Of a DNA stretch of 64,000 nucleotides, positions 32,578 to 45,555 are shown piece by piece. The DNA is from Obelidium mucronatum (Eukaryota > Chytridiomycota > Chytridiomycetes > Chytridiales > Chytriomycetaceae). The notes beneath the pieces were generated by a model that saw only the letters and a program-made list of their open reading frames with translations, was not told the DNA's origin and made no database searches. Each line of letters starts with the position of its first letter. Positions within the stretch are counted from its first letter, which is position 1. The stretch lies in assembly GCA_025765595.1 (NCBI GenBank), contig JAIVFH010000015.1:186001-250000 (forward strand). The letters run 5' to 3'. The translations under genes and the position numbers were made by a program.

Positions 32578-35500
32578 TCATCGAGGCCCGCCACTCAATC
32601 CCATGTTTCCCCAAATCTTCCCTAAATCAACAACACCACGCGCGTTCAAGTCAATGTAAAGTTGCAGAGATCTCAAAATCGGCGCTGCATCTTCTTGATT
32701 CTGTTGCGTTAGAAGATGCAAAACTGCACGCTGTGTATCACCTGGCACATAGAAATAACGTTTAAGAGAAAAATTCAATACCAAGAGATGCAACAAAAAA
32801 AACACAATAACTCAACTGATCCGACGATTCTTCTCATACTTTCCAACAACCGAATCTTGTGAAAACAGAGACTTGTAATACTGGAGTTGGGTCAACAACA
32901 TCCCATCAGTATATTCAGGAAACCGGGTCCCCCTACACCCAGTTCTCTGGCAACGCTTGTTGAAAACAGCCACAGCGCGAGTACGTGCCCCGCATTCCCG
33001 TTCATCACAAATAGTGTACCCAATCATGAATCGCCGAATATTCGCACGCACTGCGAGAAGCATTTGCTGGTTCAAACTTCCGATGGGAATCGGGCTGTAG
33101 CAGTTGGGATTCTCACAATTCATGGCAGTCACAAACACTGATTCTCCGTTTTCAGCAGTCTTAAGAGAAAAAGTCAGTCAGGGAAACCCCAAGTAAGATA
33201 TAAAAACAGACATACCACAAGCTTAACCAACCCAGCAAACTCAAACGATACATGACAAGTGGGGCATTGAACGTGAAACTTTTCACAGTTCTTGAATCTC
33301 TCCTCATTACTGATTGTCGATTCGAGGGTATACATCTTTTCCTCCACCGTTTCGGCATTGTCAATCGCTGTGTGGAACTTGGAAGCATCAAGTCCTAAAT
33401 TCAACCATTCCATTTCAGCCACATGAACAAAGAAAGTGCCAAAAAAAAAGCCATTACCCAGACAAGCAGCAATACGCGATTGATCGGTTCCATCTATCGG
33501 ACTCAATAGTCTGGACAATGGCGGAAGCACTTGATTTGCCAAATAATACTGATAATCTACGTATCCCCAAAAGTTAGCCGCCAACCCCCCGCCTACTTCC
33601 ACTTTTTAAAAAAAAAACCGCATACCAATCTTGAATTCAGTATCCGTCTTCTTGAGCTCATCCGGATGTTGCGCACGACTCGCCAACCCAGTCCCTTCAC
33701 CGACAACAATCACATACGGAACCGTATCTCCAACACGAACTGGGATACCCTTCTTTTTCAAATTGAGCGCCACTTGAACATGCGGTTGATTCTTGACGTC
33801 AGCATACTCTTCAGGATTCTTTGTCAAACCCTACAAAAAAAAAGTTGTGTTGAGTTGAAAGTTTTAAACCTCCCTTTCCTCGTACCCCGACACAAACCTT
33901 ATTAATCACAAACTTATCCACCCCAACATCCCCCTTCTTAACATCCTCCCCCAACTTTGACAAATACTCATGAATCTTACTCAACATTTCATCCCGCCCA
34001 TCATCAGAGAAAATCGCACTCAACACAAACTCGGACGCATCATGCGACAAATTACACCAATCTCTTCGAACTACATCCAACCCCTTCTTTTCCATATTCA
34101 AACTCATTTTCCCATCTTTCTCTTCCACAATCAAGGCGGCAGTACTTTTTCTTCTTGAGCAAAAGCATCTTCTTGAAGATTCCATCGATTTCAATCTCCA
34201 ACAGCCGGTATCGCTTATTCACCGCCCGTTTAAACTCGTTTCCGACTTTCAACACGTCTTGTAAGGTATCCGTGTTGGTGTGGATCATAATGGAATCAGT
34301 GTCTCCGTAAATAACTTCCAGTTTTTCCGCTGTCGCCAAGTCAACAGTGCTTTGAAGAATCTCACGTCCTCGTTGGGTCACTAGCATTGCCAGTGGTTTC
34401 GCGTAGAACCGAGAATGAGTGAATCCAAGACATCCATACATGGAGTTGGCCGTGAGCTTCAGTGCTTGTTGACGAATATTCAACTACCAAAAAAAAAAAA
34501 TGGGCGCGTGAGTTTTGAAGGATGTGCTGACCATTATCATTCCTACTCACCTCCGAATACTCTGCTTCCGAAAGCTTAGGATTTTTCATCAGACCCTTCA
34601 CTGCTCGACGACGTTCAACCAAAGTCGCCAATAGTCTGGGTAAAATTCCTTGAGTAACAGACGGATCAGGAGGTTCCGGCACTGTTTCGTCATCCTTCAT
34701 AATTCCAAGAAACACTTTGTTTAAAAATAACCTCTACATAAAAAACAAAAACGTGTAGATAAAAATACCATATCAGGCGGCCTTTCCACAGTCGTAAAGC
34801 AAATATTGAATTCTTGAATAATGGACGGATACAGGGAATTGAAATCCAACATCAAAACAAATTTCTCATAAAGCCCCTTCTTGGGCTCCAGAACGAGACC
34901 TCCTGCATAGGCAGGTTTACGCCTGGCAGACACATTTGCTTTCGGAGCAGCCGCATGATCGTCATCTTTTTAACGCAAACCAAATTAAAAAAAAATCACA
35001 GACTCAAAAAAAAAAAAAGAAAAAGAAAACCAACCATCATCGTCTCGTTGCATATCTACAACAGGTCGACTATTCCTCAGAGTCTTGTCAGGAACAATAA
35101 ACTTCTTATTGTGAAACTCATGAAGTAGCAAATACTCGTTACGATCTGCTCGAGATCCTGCCATAATCGTACGCGCCCTGGAAGTAAATTTACATCAACA
35201 ACAAAATTGAAAAAGACTGAACCAAAGAAAAAAAACAATCAATCACCATAAATTCCCAGCCAAACTCGTCAACTGCTTCGTCAACGGCAACACTTGCAAC
35301 TTCATCATCAAACTCGCACTCAACACACAATCCGTTTCACAATGCTTCAACAACCACATCAACTGTCCAGCATCCCAAAACATGCGCGGGATCTTGTCTG
35401 TATCCAAATCCTGACGCGCAATCTTGAGTTGCGTTATCGCCATATTCGTCAATGTGTACGACTTTGCTTTTGTAACATATTCCTATAATCCCCCCCAAAA

Positions 35501-38500
35501 AAATGAAAAAATTCAGTTCCAACCCACCCCCTCATCAAAAAAAAATTCAAATAAAAAAAGGCGTCCCACCTTCGCACTCATGAAAGTATCACACAAAATC
35601 CTTCCACTCGCAACAGTCCTTTCCTGGAACGTTGTATCCCCCATCCCACCAGCACCCGTCTGCAACTTGGGCCACTTGGTTCGTCGCAACCTTCCCAACT
35701 TGCTCCATGAATCAACCTTGTTTGCCTTCAATCGGTGCAAAAGGATATCCAAATCCACGCCAATGAAATTGTGTCCCACGATTATATCCGGATCGCTTCT
35801 GTGGATGATTGCTTAAAATTTACAAATTTAACCGTTAGCAAACAGTCTAAACACTAACAACAACAAGTCCTCACCAATCAAATAGTTCAAAAGCCCCTTC
35901 TCATTTGGAAGTACTTCAATAGATCTCCCCGTCTTTTTCGCGGTGGCAACTGATTCCTTTAACCCAACTGGCATTGGCAAGTCAGTCAAAGGTCGGATAG
36001 CACTATACGAAAGAGGAACACTTGGAGGACTCGTTCCGTCAATAGAAACTGTAAGGCAAGTACCACATGTCAAAAAAAAAAAAAACAAGTTGGAACAACG
36101 GTTCATACCATTATTATAAACCATCGCACAAGCCACAACAATCTCATTCGAATTCTTTTGATGATTCATTACAGTTCTCAAACTGATACTCATTGCCACA
36201 AACGGAGGCGGTGACTTGACGTGTGGGTGTGCTGGAAGCAACGTTTCGATTTGAGATTCCGAGAGCGGTGACACCATTTTCGGTCCTTCCACCTGAATTT
36301 CAAGCTTTGCCCAAGAAATCTGTTTCTCCAACATTAATCAACCCCCCCCCCCCAAAATAAAGGAAGGAGATTGGCAATTTTACGACATACATTTTGTCGA
36401 CTCAGTGTGGGTTTTTGGATAGCTAACCAACACGGCCCCATAATCTTTCTCTTGATAATGAAATTCTCCAAAGCATTAGTATTGGCTCCAAAGATATGAC
36501 TGAAACATTGTCCGACAGTATCAGAAGGAATGGGATGATCTACTCAAACGAAAATCACATCAGTGATCTTGGAGAGAAAGAGAAAACTACACAATCACCC
36601 ACATTTGTACGAATACACAACTTTCAAGTAGTCAGACTCAACAGGAATCCCGGGAAGCTCAAAAGCGTATTTTCGGGACACTGGACGTGCCATATGCTCC
36701 TTGACTCCAAACTTTGCTCGAACCGTGTCAAATTCTTCATTCAGATCCTGCATTGTCACATCAATATCCGTATCAACACCTCCTGAAATGCTGCTTCATA
36801 AGTAAACAAAAAAATAATACATGAATCAAACTGTATCATACCAACACGTTTCTTCAACGAGGCAGAACAAACATGACGCGATCAATATTGTTGACTGTCA
36901 AACAACAGCTCACAAACTTATTCTCCTTCTTGTTAAGCACCTGGACGGGGAGAAAAGAGTTTTTTAACAAACCAGAAAGAAAAGACCACCAAGTGTAATA
37001 CCTTTGCAAAGAGATACACAATCCCATCCTTCTCAAACGCATCAAACCAATACGCTAGAAGCGATCCATCTTCCTCAAAATAATCCTGCCCACTCACAAC
37101 ACTTGATGAAATCGTATTCCCAGCAACAGCTGCGCTACTGTTTCCAACTGCTGTACTATCCCCAACCGCCAAAGAGTCCATCACAGAAGTCCAGCTTGCA
37201 CATCCAGCGACTTCACTATTTCCCGCGGATGTTCCCTTCTTTTGTTGCACAGGTTCGAATTTGGGCACAAACTTTGAGGCAGACAGGAGCTTTGGTTTTG
37301 CGGCTCCTCCAAGTCCTCCTCCTCCTCCAGTTGTTTCAAGTTTTCGGATCGTGATTGAAGCAGCTGCGATAGCGTTCTGACGGGGTTGTTGTTGTTGCTC
37401 CGCAGGTTCTTGAACTTGTTCGTTTTGCAGTGTCTCGTCTTTTGGAGTTGTTGTGTCCGTTTCCATTACATCTTCTTTTCTAGAGGTTGAGTTGGTGATG
37501 CTACGGTGTGTTGCATATCGGCTGCATCGGTTGTTTTGGTGGTGGTATTGTCATCCGTTGGTGCTTGAGTGTCGTCAGGATCATAATATGTGGCGAGTTG
37601 CCTGGTCATCATTTGCATTCATGTCTTCGTCATTGTCTGATAGCTAAAAGTAAATGGTAAATCGGATGGATCAGTTGAGAAAAGAGACTAGCAAGAAGCT
37701 TCCAAACAGAATTGAAAGAAAAGAAAGAATACGGCCTTCGGCCGACTGAATCGAAATCTAAAACTCACCATCTTTTCAAACGAATTGGTAAACAGATCCC
37801 CTTTATCCCTTGAAGCATGAAAATCGCCAATAATCCCATCAAACTTGAAAACCAAAGGCTCTCGCGAACCTGTATCCGCAACAAAATCAAAATCATCCGC
37901 ATCAGCATCGTCGTCGACATTATGGAAATCATTGTTGTCAGCAGTATCCATAGCCGCGACTGACGTAGATGGATTATCCATTTCACCAAAAATGTCATTG
38001 AGCAAGTCTTCTTCATTGACGACTGCGATTTCCTTCTTTTTAACAACGCGGGGTTTCTGGATAGAAGCATCAGTGGAATCGTCGGTTGCGCCTGTGCTGG
38101 ATGAGGCAGCGGCATTCTTTGCGGCCTGCTTGCTAAAGAATGTAGTGACTCTTGCTTCTTTCGCCACCTTCTTCTGTTTTTTAGATTTATCGTTCTTTTT
38201 CATTCTGCGTTTCGCTGTTTGGTGTTTGTTTGTTAAGAGCTAGTTCGATTCAAGAAGTGAACTCACCAAAGCCGTCCTCTTCAGCCTCGCTCTCGCTCTC
38301 GCTCCCCTCCTCATCGTCCTTGTCAAAGTCGTACCCGTAGTCCGCGTACCCTTTTCCGTCGTCGTCAACGACAAAGTCGTCTTCTTCAATCTTTTTGCGG
38401 ATGTACTTTTGGTAGACTTCTTCGGACACTTCGTCAAACAGCGCCGATTGCTCTTTAGTCTTCGATAGACGATAGACGATAGAAGAATAAGCAGAGACAC

Positions 38501-38699
38501 AACAAAGAACAAAGTAACACTGGCTGCCACCTCGACGCTCGCCTTCTCGCCTTTGCGCGCGCGCCTCAGCCGCTCGAGCTGCGCGCGCCGCTTGTCCGCC
38601 GCCGTCTGGCCGCCGCGCCGCGCGCCGCGTTCGAGCCCCGCCGTCGTCCGCCGCCGTCGCAGCGCCAAAGTCGCCGAGGTCAAAGTCGTCGTCGTCCAT
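32578..38699 (-). CDS. POL1: DNA polymerase alpha catalytic subunit
   Basis: Family-B polymerase that extends RNA primers at replication origins together with primase. ATG 38699 ([16 protein letters not shown]) starts the Pol alpha N-terminal region, which includes [18 protein letters not shown] and [18 protein letters not shown]. After the exonuclease-like domain come the catalytic motifs: [19 protein letters not shown] (~34.85 kb), [20 protein letters not shown] (~34.45 kb) and YGDTDSIM (~34.3 kb). The C-terminus has two zinc modules: [17 protein letters not shown] with CENPNC, and [12 protein letters not shown] with [11 protein letters not shown]. Last exon ends [11 protein letters not shown]. 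About 15 short introns; one-base slips in exon 1 and elsewhere. The first exon is very GC-rich. Confidence 0.93.
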
Positions 38700-38846
38700 T
38701 TCTTCAAAGTGTTTTTTGGTGGAAAGGAAATGTTCGGACAACTTTGATTTATTATTATATTAATACACAGAATATATTATAGAATTCAAACAGAGCAATA
38801 GCGTGAATAAAACACAGTTAAAGTAAAACACACAGCAACAGCGACT

Positions 38847-39601
38847 TCAAACGCGCGTGCTCGCGTCTTCGCGCGCCTCGTACTTGGGCACAGGAGCAGC
38901 GCTGCTGGCCGCCAACACACTCGCAACCATAAACTCTGCATCCGTCGGCTTCAGCGTCTGCGCCCGATCCACGACAGACACAACGCCTTCGTCGCTGATT
39001 GAAATCTGGCTCAGCATTGCATTTGTCCTTGTTCGTGTTCGTCGTTGACTTTTGCTCTCTCCGCCGAGTCCGACTCGCGGACCGCTTGCGCCCCCGCTGG
39101 CGCATCCACAGACACAAGCCAACGACCAGCAGTGCAAGCAGGATTCCAATCACGACGCCCAGGATCATTCCCATGTTTGCCACTTGGGTTGCTGAGTCCT
39201 GCTGCACGACAATCTGCGGCTGCTGCGTGGCTGTCGGTGCGGCGTCTGTGCTCTTTGCGGCTCTCGAGGGATCAACCGGCGGCCACGGCACGCCTTGGCA
39301 GTTCGGGTTCGAGTTAGAAGAAAGAGCGAAAGAGTCAAACAAAGAAAGAACGAAAGTCGCAAATACCCGCTGGCCAGCCCGGCGGCGCCGGCGCGTTGGG
39401 CGGAAACGAGCCCGAGAAGCCGCCGGGCGGTGGTGGGCGGCCGGGCGGCGGCGGCGGCGGCCACGGGAACCCTGGGTTTATTGGGTTAGTAACTTAGACT
39501 TGTCCGAGAAACAAACGCGTTCAGTTACCGGTCGGCCAGCCTGCTGGCGCCGGGGGAAACGTATCAGCGGTCACTGAGGGAGAAGCGCTGAGTTGGCTCA
39601 T
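38847..39601 (-). CDS. Proline-rich single-pass membrane protein
   Basis: ATG 39601 gives MSQLSASPSVTADTFPPAPA; two introns then join GFPWPPPPPPGRPPPPGG (exon ~39370-39475) to PNCQGVPWPPVDPSRA. A TM helix (MGMILGVVIGILLALLVVGL) follows, then a basic RQRGRKRSASRTRR stop-transfer. After one slip comes the cytoplasmic tail QISISDEGVVSVVDRAQTL, ending VPKYEAREDASTRV. No cleavable signal peptide is evident. The C-terminal PxYE... echoes the PPKYEDTS end of the TM-SAM protein at 11.5-13 kb, which may be chance. GC-rich, like the adjacent POL1 first exon. Unknown surface protein; splice details uncertain. Confidence 0.5.
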
Positions 39602-39798
39602 TCTGCTTTCGTTGCTGCTTTTTGCTTTCAAGAGTCTTTCAAGTGCTTGGCTGGTTCAACAAGGAATATCAAGAGATTGCCCAAGCACATTGTAATGAAA
39701 AACCAGCACGATTCATTCTCCGCCAAAGCATTATTGAAATGTAATAAAAAATCTAACTTGACTGCTAATTGACCATCAAAAATGCATTTTTATTAAGT

Positions 39799-40279
39799 TT
39801 ACAAGAGAACAAGCACAACTGCAAGCCCAACAACACTCGCGATATCCCACGCGTTTTTAGTCTCGCGCGCATAATTATTGTACTGAGCTCCAGCAGGAAG
39901 TGTCGGACCTGTCGCGGTTGGCGCTACGGGTGCTGGTGAACACACGCCCATATTACAGACAACGGCCACCACGGCTTGGCCCAAGACAACTCCAACAGAG
40001 AGACCCGTGAGTGGATCTAGAGTAGATGTAGCTGCTGCTGTATCGGTAGATCCAGTTATTATTTGACTGCTTAAACTGTTTGCTGCAGTTAGCATCTTGA
40101 ACGATGGTCGCAGTAGTAATTGGAATATTATTATCCGTACGCGCTGTTGCTGCTGCTTCCGCTGGCGCGGCAGTTGTGACCGCCAGATTATTTGCTGTAG
40201 TTGCAACGGTCTCGCCTGCTTGTTGTGCTTGCACACTACTAGAAGCAACAAAGGCAAAGAGAAGAGATGATGCCTTCAT
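39799..40279 (-). CDS. Secreted, probably GPI-anchored Thr/Ala-rich protein
   Basis: Clear signal peptide: MKASSLLFAFVASSSVQAQQ, cleavage likely after VQA. Then a Thr/Ala-rich region (ETVATTANNLAVTTAAPAEA), a one-base slip near 40100, a second region (MLTAANSLSSQIITGSTDT; a mildly hydrophobic GLSVGVVLGQAVVAVVCNMG), and a C-terminal hydrophobic tail DIASVVGLAVVLVLL preceded by small residues. This layout is typical of GPI-anchored fungal wall or membrane proteins. About 155 aa. No homologue recognised. Its neighbour (38.8-39.6 kb) is also a surface-type protein. Confidence 0.55.
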
Positions 40280-40412
40280 AATTCAAATGAGAATAATTCT
40301 TCTTCTTTGCTTGAATGCCTTGGAAAAGGCTATCTCAATTCTCCCACTTTTTAAGCCAGGGGGGTGATGCACATGATTTCAAACAAAGAGGGCGATTTTT
40401 CATTTATTATTA

Positions 40413-43400
40413 TTACGGCGACAAATAATCAGACTGCGGAACTTCTGCAACCGCGACAACATTCGCCCTCCTTTCTTCAATAATATTCATGAGTTTAATT
40501 GCCGGATGAACAACTTCAATCAGTTCATGGTCCAGACAATCCGCAGCATGATCATCATAACACGCGTCCCCAAAGATATTAAACGTCCATCCCGGTTCAG
40601 AACAAGTCAAACACTTGTACGGTTTCAGCCCTGTATCCATAACTGCACATTGAGAACACAATCTATAACCCTCCCACTTGGTCTTCTCGAAAGCAGCAGC
40701 AGTGCACGTCCATTTTGACACAAAAAAATCAATGAGATCTGAATGGCTTCCATTGACTGCAAAGAGGAGTGGAACCCATCCCATCTTGGTTTTAGAGTTA
40801 ATGTTTGCCCCGTTTTCGAGCAAGAGCTGGGCGTCTGTTAGACTGCCGTTGATGACTGCAAAGTGAAGTGGTGTGAATCCTTGAACTGATACTGCGTCGA
40901 CTAGTGCTCCTTCTTTAAGTAGCAGTTGTGCGACACTTGTTGATCCAAATCGCGCTGAATAGTGAAGCGGTGTTAAACTGTCCACCGTTAATGCATCCAC
41001 TTGGGCTTTTTTACGAAGAAGGAGGGCTGAAACTTCAGTCGAGCCGTATCTAGCTGCAGATATATCATTCAATATTTTCGTTAGATAACTATCACCATGA
41101 CGCAAAAAAAAGCATTTAAAAACCTGCATAGTGCAACGCTGTTTCCTCTCCACTTGTCCTACAATCGACACCAGCCCCCCTCTGTAGCAGCAACTCAAAC
41201 ACTTCCGGAGATCCATTCTTTGCAGCAAAATGCAACGGTGTCTCCTTGTCTTTTGTCAAGGAATCCAAATACGCCCCCTTTTCAATCAACAAGGCAACAA
41301 CTTCAATATGGCCCGTTTCACACGCAAAATGAAGCGGCCGCCAGTTATCCTTGGTTGACTCATCCACATTCGCCCCCTTCAAAATCAACAAATCCGCTAC
41401 ATCCACACTCCCATTCACAGCAGCAAAATGCAAGGGCGTCCAAAGATCCTCCGTCTTGGCCGACACATCCGCACCTTTCGTCAACAACAACTCTGCAACA
41501 TCCACTCGCAAATTCTGCGCCGCGAAATGTAACGGCGTTTCTTGACATGATGTTCGAGAGTCAACTTGAACGCCTTTCGATAGGAGCAGTTTCGCAACAT
41601 CCGTACATCCGTTGCTTGCAGCCAGGTGCAACACAGTTTGATTGCGTTCGTCCAATGCATCCATGGATGCCCCGCGTTTTAGAAGCAGTTCTACGATTTC
41701 CGCGTTTCCCTTGTACGCTGCAAGGTGTAGTGGGGTTCGGTTGTCGTTGTTTTGGGCGTCCATTATGGCGCCGTTGTCTACAAGACACTCAACCATCTCC
41801 GCACGGCCGTTTCTATTATTTTGTATATTCAATCGTTCACCAAAAGTAGCAATAAACGACTTTTTTTTTATACCTTGCAGCATAATGCAATGGCGTGCAA
41901 TTATCATTTCTCTTGGCATGGATATTAGCTCCATTTTTCAGCAGTACTTGCGCAACTTTTCTGTGTCCATGCCATGCAGTGTAGTGAAGCGGGGTTTGTC
42001 CCATCCGATCAACTGCGTCAGGTAACGCGCCTTGTTCTAGAAGCGCTTCTACGACACCAATGTGGCCTTTTCTTGCTGCAATATGAAGCGGGGTGCATCG
42101 GTCCTCATTTACTGAGTCTACAAATGCTGTTTGATCTAGTAGCAATGTTGCAATGTCGGCGTATCCGTGCCACCTGAAAAAAATATATATTTAGCGAATA
42201 ATGGCTGGTTGTTGTTTTTCTTCAAGGAGGCTTGACTCACGCAGCAAAGTGGAGAGGTGTCCATTGCTTACTTGTTGGAACATCCACCAAACAACCAGCT
42301 TTCAGCAACGCTTCAACAACATTCACATGCCCGTTTTCCGCCGCAATATGCAACGAAGTTAACCCGTTATCATCCATTGCATCTATATTAGCATTCTTTT
42401 CAAGAAGCTTTTGAACTGAATCCGAATGCCCTCTCTCACTACAGTAGTGCAGGATTGTCCGGTTAGAGTCCAACGCGTTCTGCTTATTAACACAAGTATA
42501 CAGATAGTCTGTCGATTCATTGAGTTGATTGTTCCACGCTCGAATAAACAGCAGATCCATTTTCAATTTGGTCTTGAACGGGTCGAAATTCTGATGCCTC
42601 TGCATACTCGTCAGATAATACAAAATTTCTTGAAACCCAAACATTTCACAGTACGTATAAGGGAGTCCATCCATCCACATCCGTCCATTCAAAGAACGGA
42701 TCCACCTGAATCCAAAAAACTCATGATTACTTTCACGGTTCGAACACTTCCCCGACCGCACAGCCGCGTGGAGCACTGTTCTGCCATAGAGGCCTTTTGT
42801 TTGCGGTTTCGCTTTCCCGTAGGATAGGAATAGGTGGACCATGTCGGAAAGGCCCAAGGAGGCGGCTTCGTGGATGAGCGCGACTTCATAACATCCTGCA
42901 AAGTCTGCTGCTTCTAGAATGAGTTGGCCGTTCCCAGCTTTCAGAATTAGTTCCACAAACCAAGCCATGCGTTTTTTGAAGGCTGCGATTAAAGCTGCTG
43001 CACCGTATAGGGTTACGAAATTGGCAAAGGGGTCGTATAGATCTTCACTAATCTCAAACTTTGATTGCAAATGTGTCATCCAGTGTGAAAAGCAGTATTC
43101 CAATAAATATTGTGTTGTATATTCCAAGGTAGTTGATATATCCGTTGGAGGCGAATGATAACCAACAAAGATTGAATAAAGCTCCTTTGCGCAACAGTTC
43201 ACTTTACAATGCGATAAAAGTTCGATGCATCCTCTCTGCAAGTTTCAAGTGCGCAGCAGCTACGTTAATGTACTTGAACACTGCATTTGCTTCACAAGTT
43301 AAATACTCAAAGACAGTCTTGTGTTTGAATTCAACAACATCTGTTTCGATATTACTTCTACTCTTGAGTAGAGCATGGATCCACGAGAGCTGTGCTTCGA

Positions 43401-45384
43401 CCTACAACGTTATCCAAATCCGCGAGAACAGCCAAGCAATGCGCAGGCATGGGCAGTTTCAAAGCAACCAAAATAGCAATCAGATCCAAAACATGCTTCA
43501 CAACAGGGTCATTCGGGTTCTCAATAATCCGCGCAAGAACTTGCTCCAGCAAACTTTCATTGCTGAGATCATTCTTGACAACATTTGTATATCTCTTTTC
43601 AAACTCTTTGGAGGAGTTGGGATGTTGCGGGGTATCGATCGCGTCAAAGGCAAGCGTCAAGGTTAGAAAATTCCCTTTACACTTTTCCACAATTTCTTGC
43701 GTCCAGTTGGATAGTTTACTATGGTACGCAAGGCAGTCGTACCCGTCGAATTTGAGTTGCGCGAATTTCTTCAGGTCAGATTGGTTTTTGGGGTCGTCTT
43801 CGTTGAATTGGAGGTGTGTCGCGCGGGCCAGGTTTTTACGAATATCAGGGATCCCTGGACGACTTGTGAGAAAGAATTTGATTGTGCTCGGCATTTGACT
43901 GGATCCAATGAGTGCAGTGAATTCAGCTCGCGTTGAAGCTCCGCATTCGTCTAAAGAGTCGATGCAAATGAATGCTGGTTTGTTCTTTAACGGTTTGGTG
44001 ATCAGGGTGTGGAATAGGTCTGATAGGGATGGTATTGCGTCTGTTGACTCAAACCATTCTGAATTTCGTTGGCAAACTATCAACATTGCTTTGCGGATTT
44101 CTACATCTCTTTCCGCCAGCTGTGAACACAAGAAAAAAATATAATAAGTTGATGATTACAACAAAAAAAGTATCGAGTGGCTCAACTTGATACGCTAGAG
44201 TCATAACACATTGCTGTGCGCTGTTCCGTTCCATATGATGGTAAAAATAAAATAGCGGTGTCAACAAGTCGTCCTTCTCGTCAAATTTCTTGATGACCAT
44301 CTGGGACATGATGGATTTACCACAACCGGCTTTTCCTGACAATCGAAATACTTGGCGCTCCTTTGCGCAATCGTCGTCATCGGAATCCTCGTCTTCTGAG
44401 TCTTCGTCGTCGTCATTTGACTTTCCCTTGTACCAATTAACTACTTTCATGGTTATCCACTTTCGGCCGGAAAACTGCTTGGATTCGGGGCTATACTTTG
44501 ACGGTTTAAGATATAATGCAAGGTCCATTCTATCATAAGTTAAAGTAGTTGGATTAATAGACTGTTAGAAATAAAGGTGACCCCTCACAGCAATTCTTCG
44601 TCGGTCCTTGCTCCAGATCTTCCAGAAAATAGCGCCTTCATACTATGGAACCTTTTGGTAATTTCTTCATGATACTCTTCCTGTTTGCTACTAATCTTAT
44701 TCACTTCTGCTGAAACTTCCATTACAACTGCTCCTGTCACCATCGTCGTGTTGTTCTGCAACTCCACTTGGGCTTTTAGAATACGTTCTTTGACTGTTTC
44801 TAGCGTTTTCTTGTCTGTTCCTACGTTCCATGCTTTGCCCAAGGACGCTTTGAGACCTGAATGAGGAAGAAAATTAGAATGACTTTCCTTGGCAAAAAAA
44901 TCATTGACCTAAACGTACCTTTTTGCTTTGTCAAATCCTTGCTGTGCTTTAAATATATAACCACAAGCTCATTGGTACATGACAGAAGCTCCTGCCACAC
45001 TATTCCCTAAAAGCGAGCACTTTGTATTGTCCTTGGCGATTGCTGTTACGTTCATGTCAAGATAAAGCTGAAGTTTTGGTAAAACGTTTGAGTAATCAGC
45101 GGCCAAGGATTTGAATCCGTCGTCTGTGGCTTGTATGTCTTGCGATAACTGGCAAAAATTAACGTTGGTTTCTTTTTGTTCACGGAGGATATCAGAACGA
45201 ATACCTTATAACCAGCCGACAAAAGCATCCAAGATATTTTCACTATAGGATGTACATTTGAAATTGCATCGACTGATTCAACAATTTTATCGGCAATTTC
45301 CTTCAAGCTGTTGGCAGCTCCTGCTATAGCTCTGGCACCGTCAGCAACGACACCTCCGTATCCAGTCGCAGTAGGATATGGCAT
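40413..45384 (-). CDS. NLR-like STAND protein: N-terminal helical domain, NACHT, ankyrin repeats, C-terminal Cys motif
   Basis: ATG 45384 opens MPYPTATGYGGVVADGARAI and a helical N-domain (HPIVKISWMLLSAGYK, typical of fungal STAND N-termini). A coiled region follows (44.6-44.85 kb), then an acidic stretch and the NACHT: Walker A FRLSGKAGCGKS (~44.3 kb), Walker B FICIDSLDECG (~43.95 kb), sensor-like FFLTSRPG. After a helical region (43.2-42.6 kb) run ~15 ankyrin repeats (TPLHFAA / GHxxVVxLLLxxGA type, ~42.5-40.75 kb). The end has CSQCAVMDTGLKPYKCLTC and CYDDHAADC, a Cys/His cluster like a ZZ or B-box finger. Introns include ~44130-44190 and ~42174-42240; frames slip near 43.25 kb. Known STAND proteins oligomerise on ligand sensing; a role in non-self recognition is inference. 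Confidence 0.8.
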
Positions 45385-45555
45385 TATTGAATGATGTTTG
45401 AAAGTTAGCCATGCTATCTTTGGCAGCCGCCAGTTTGGCAAAGAAGGCCACCCATTTCTGACTCCGGAGGACTTCCCGCTAACGCCAGAACCATGCTTAT
45501 GGAAGAGTCTTGGAAATTTTTGAACGTTTCGGGGTGGTTATATTCGATCCAGTCG

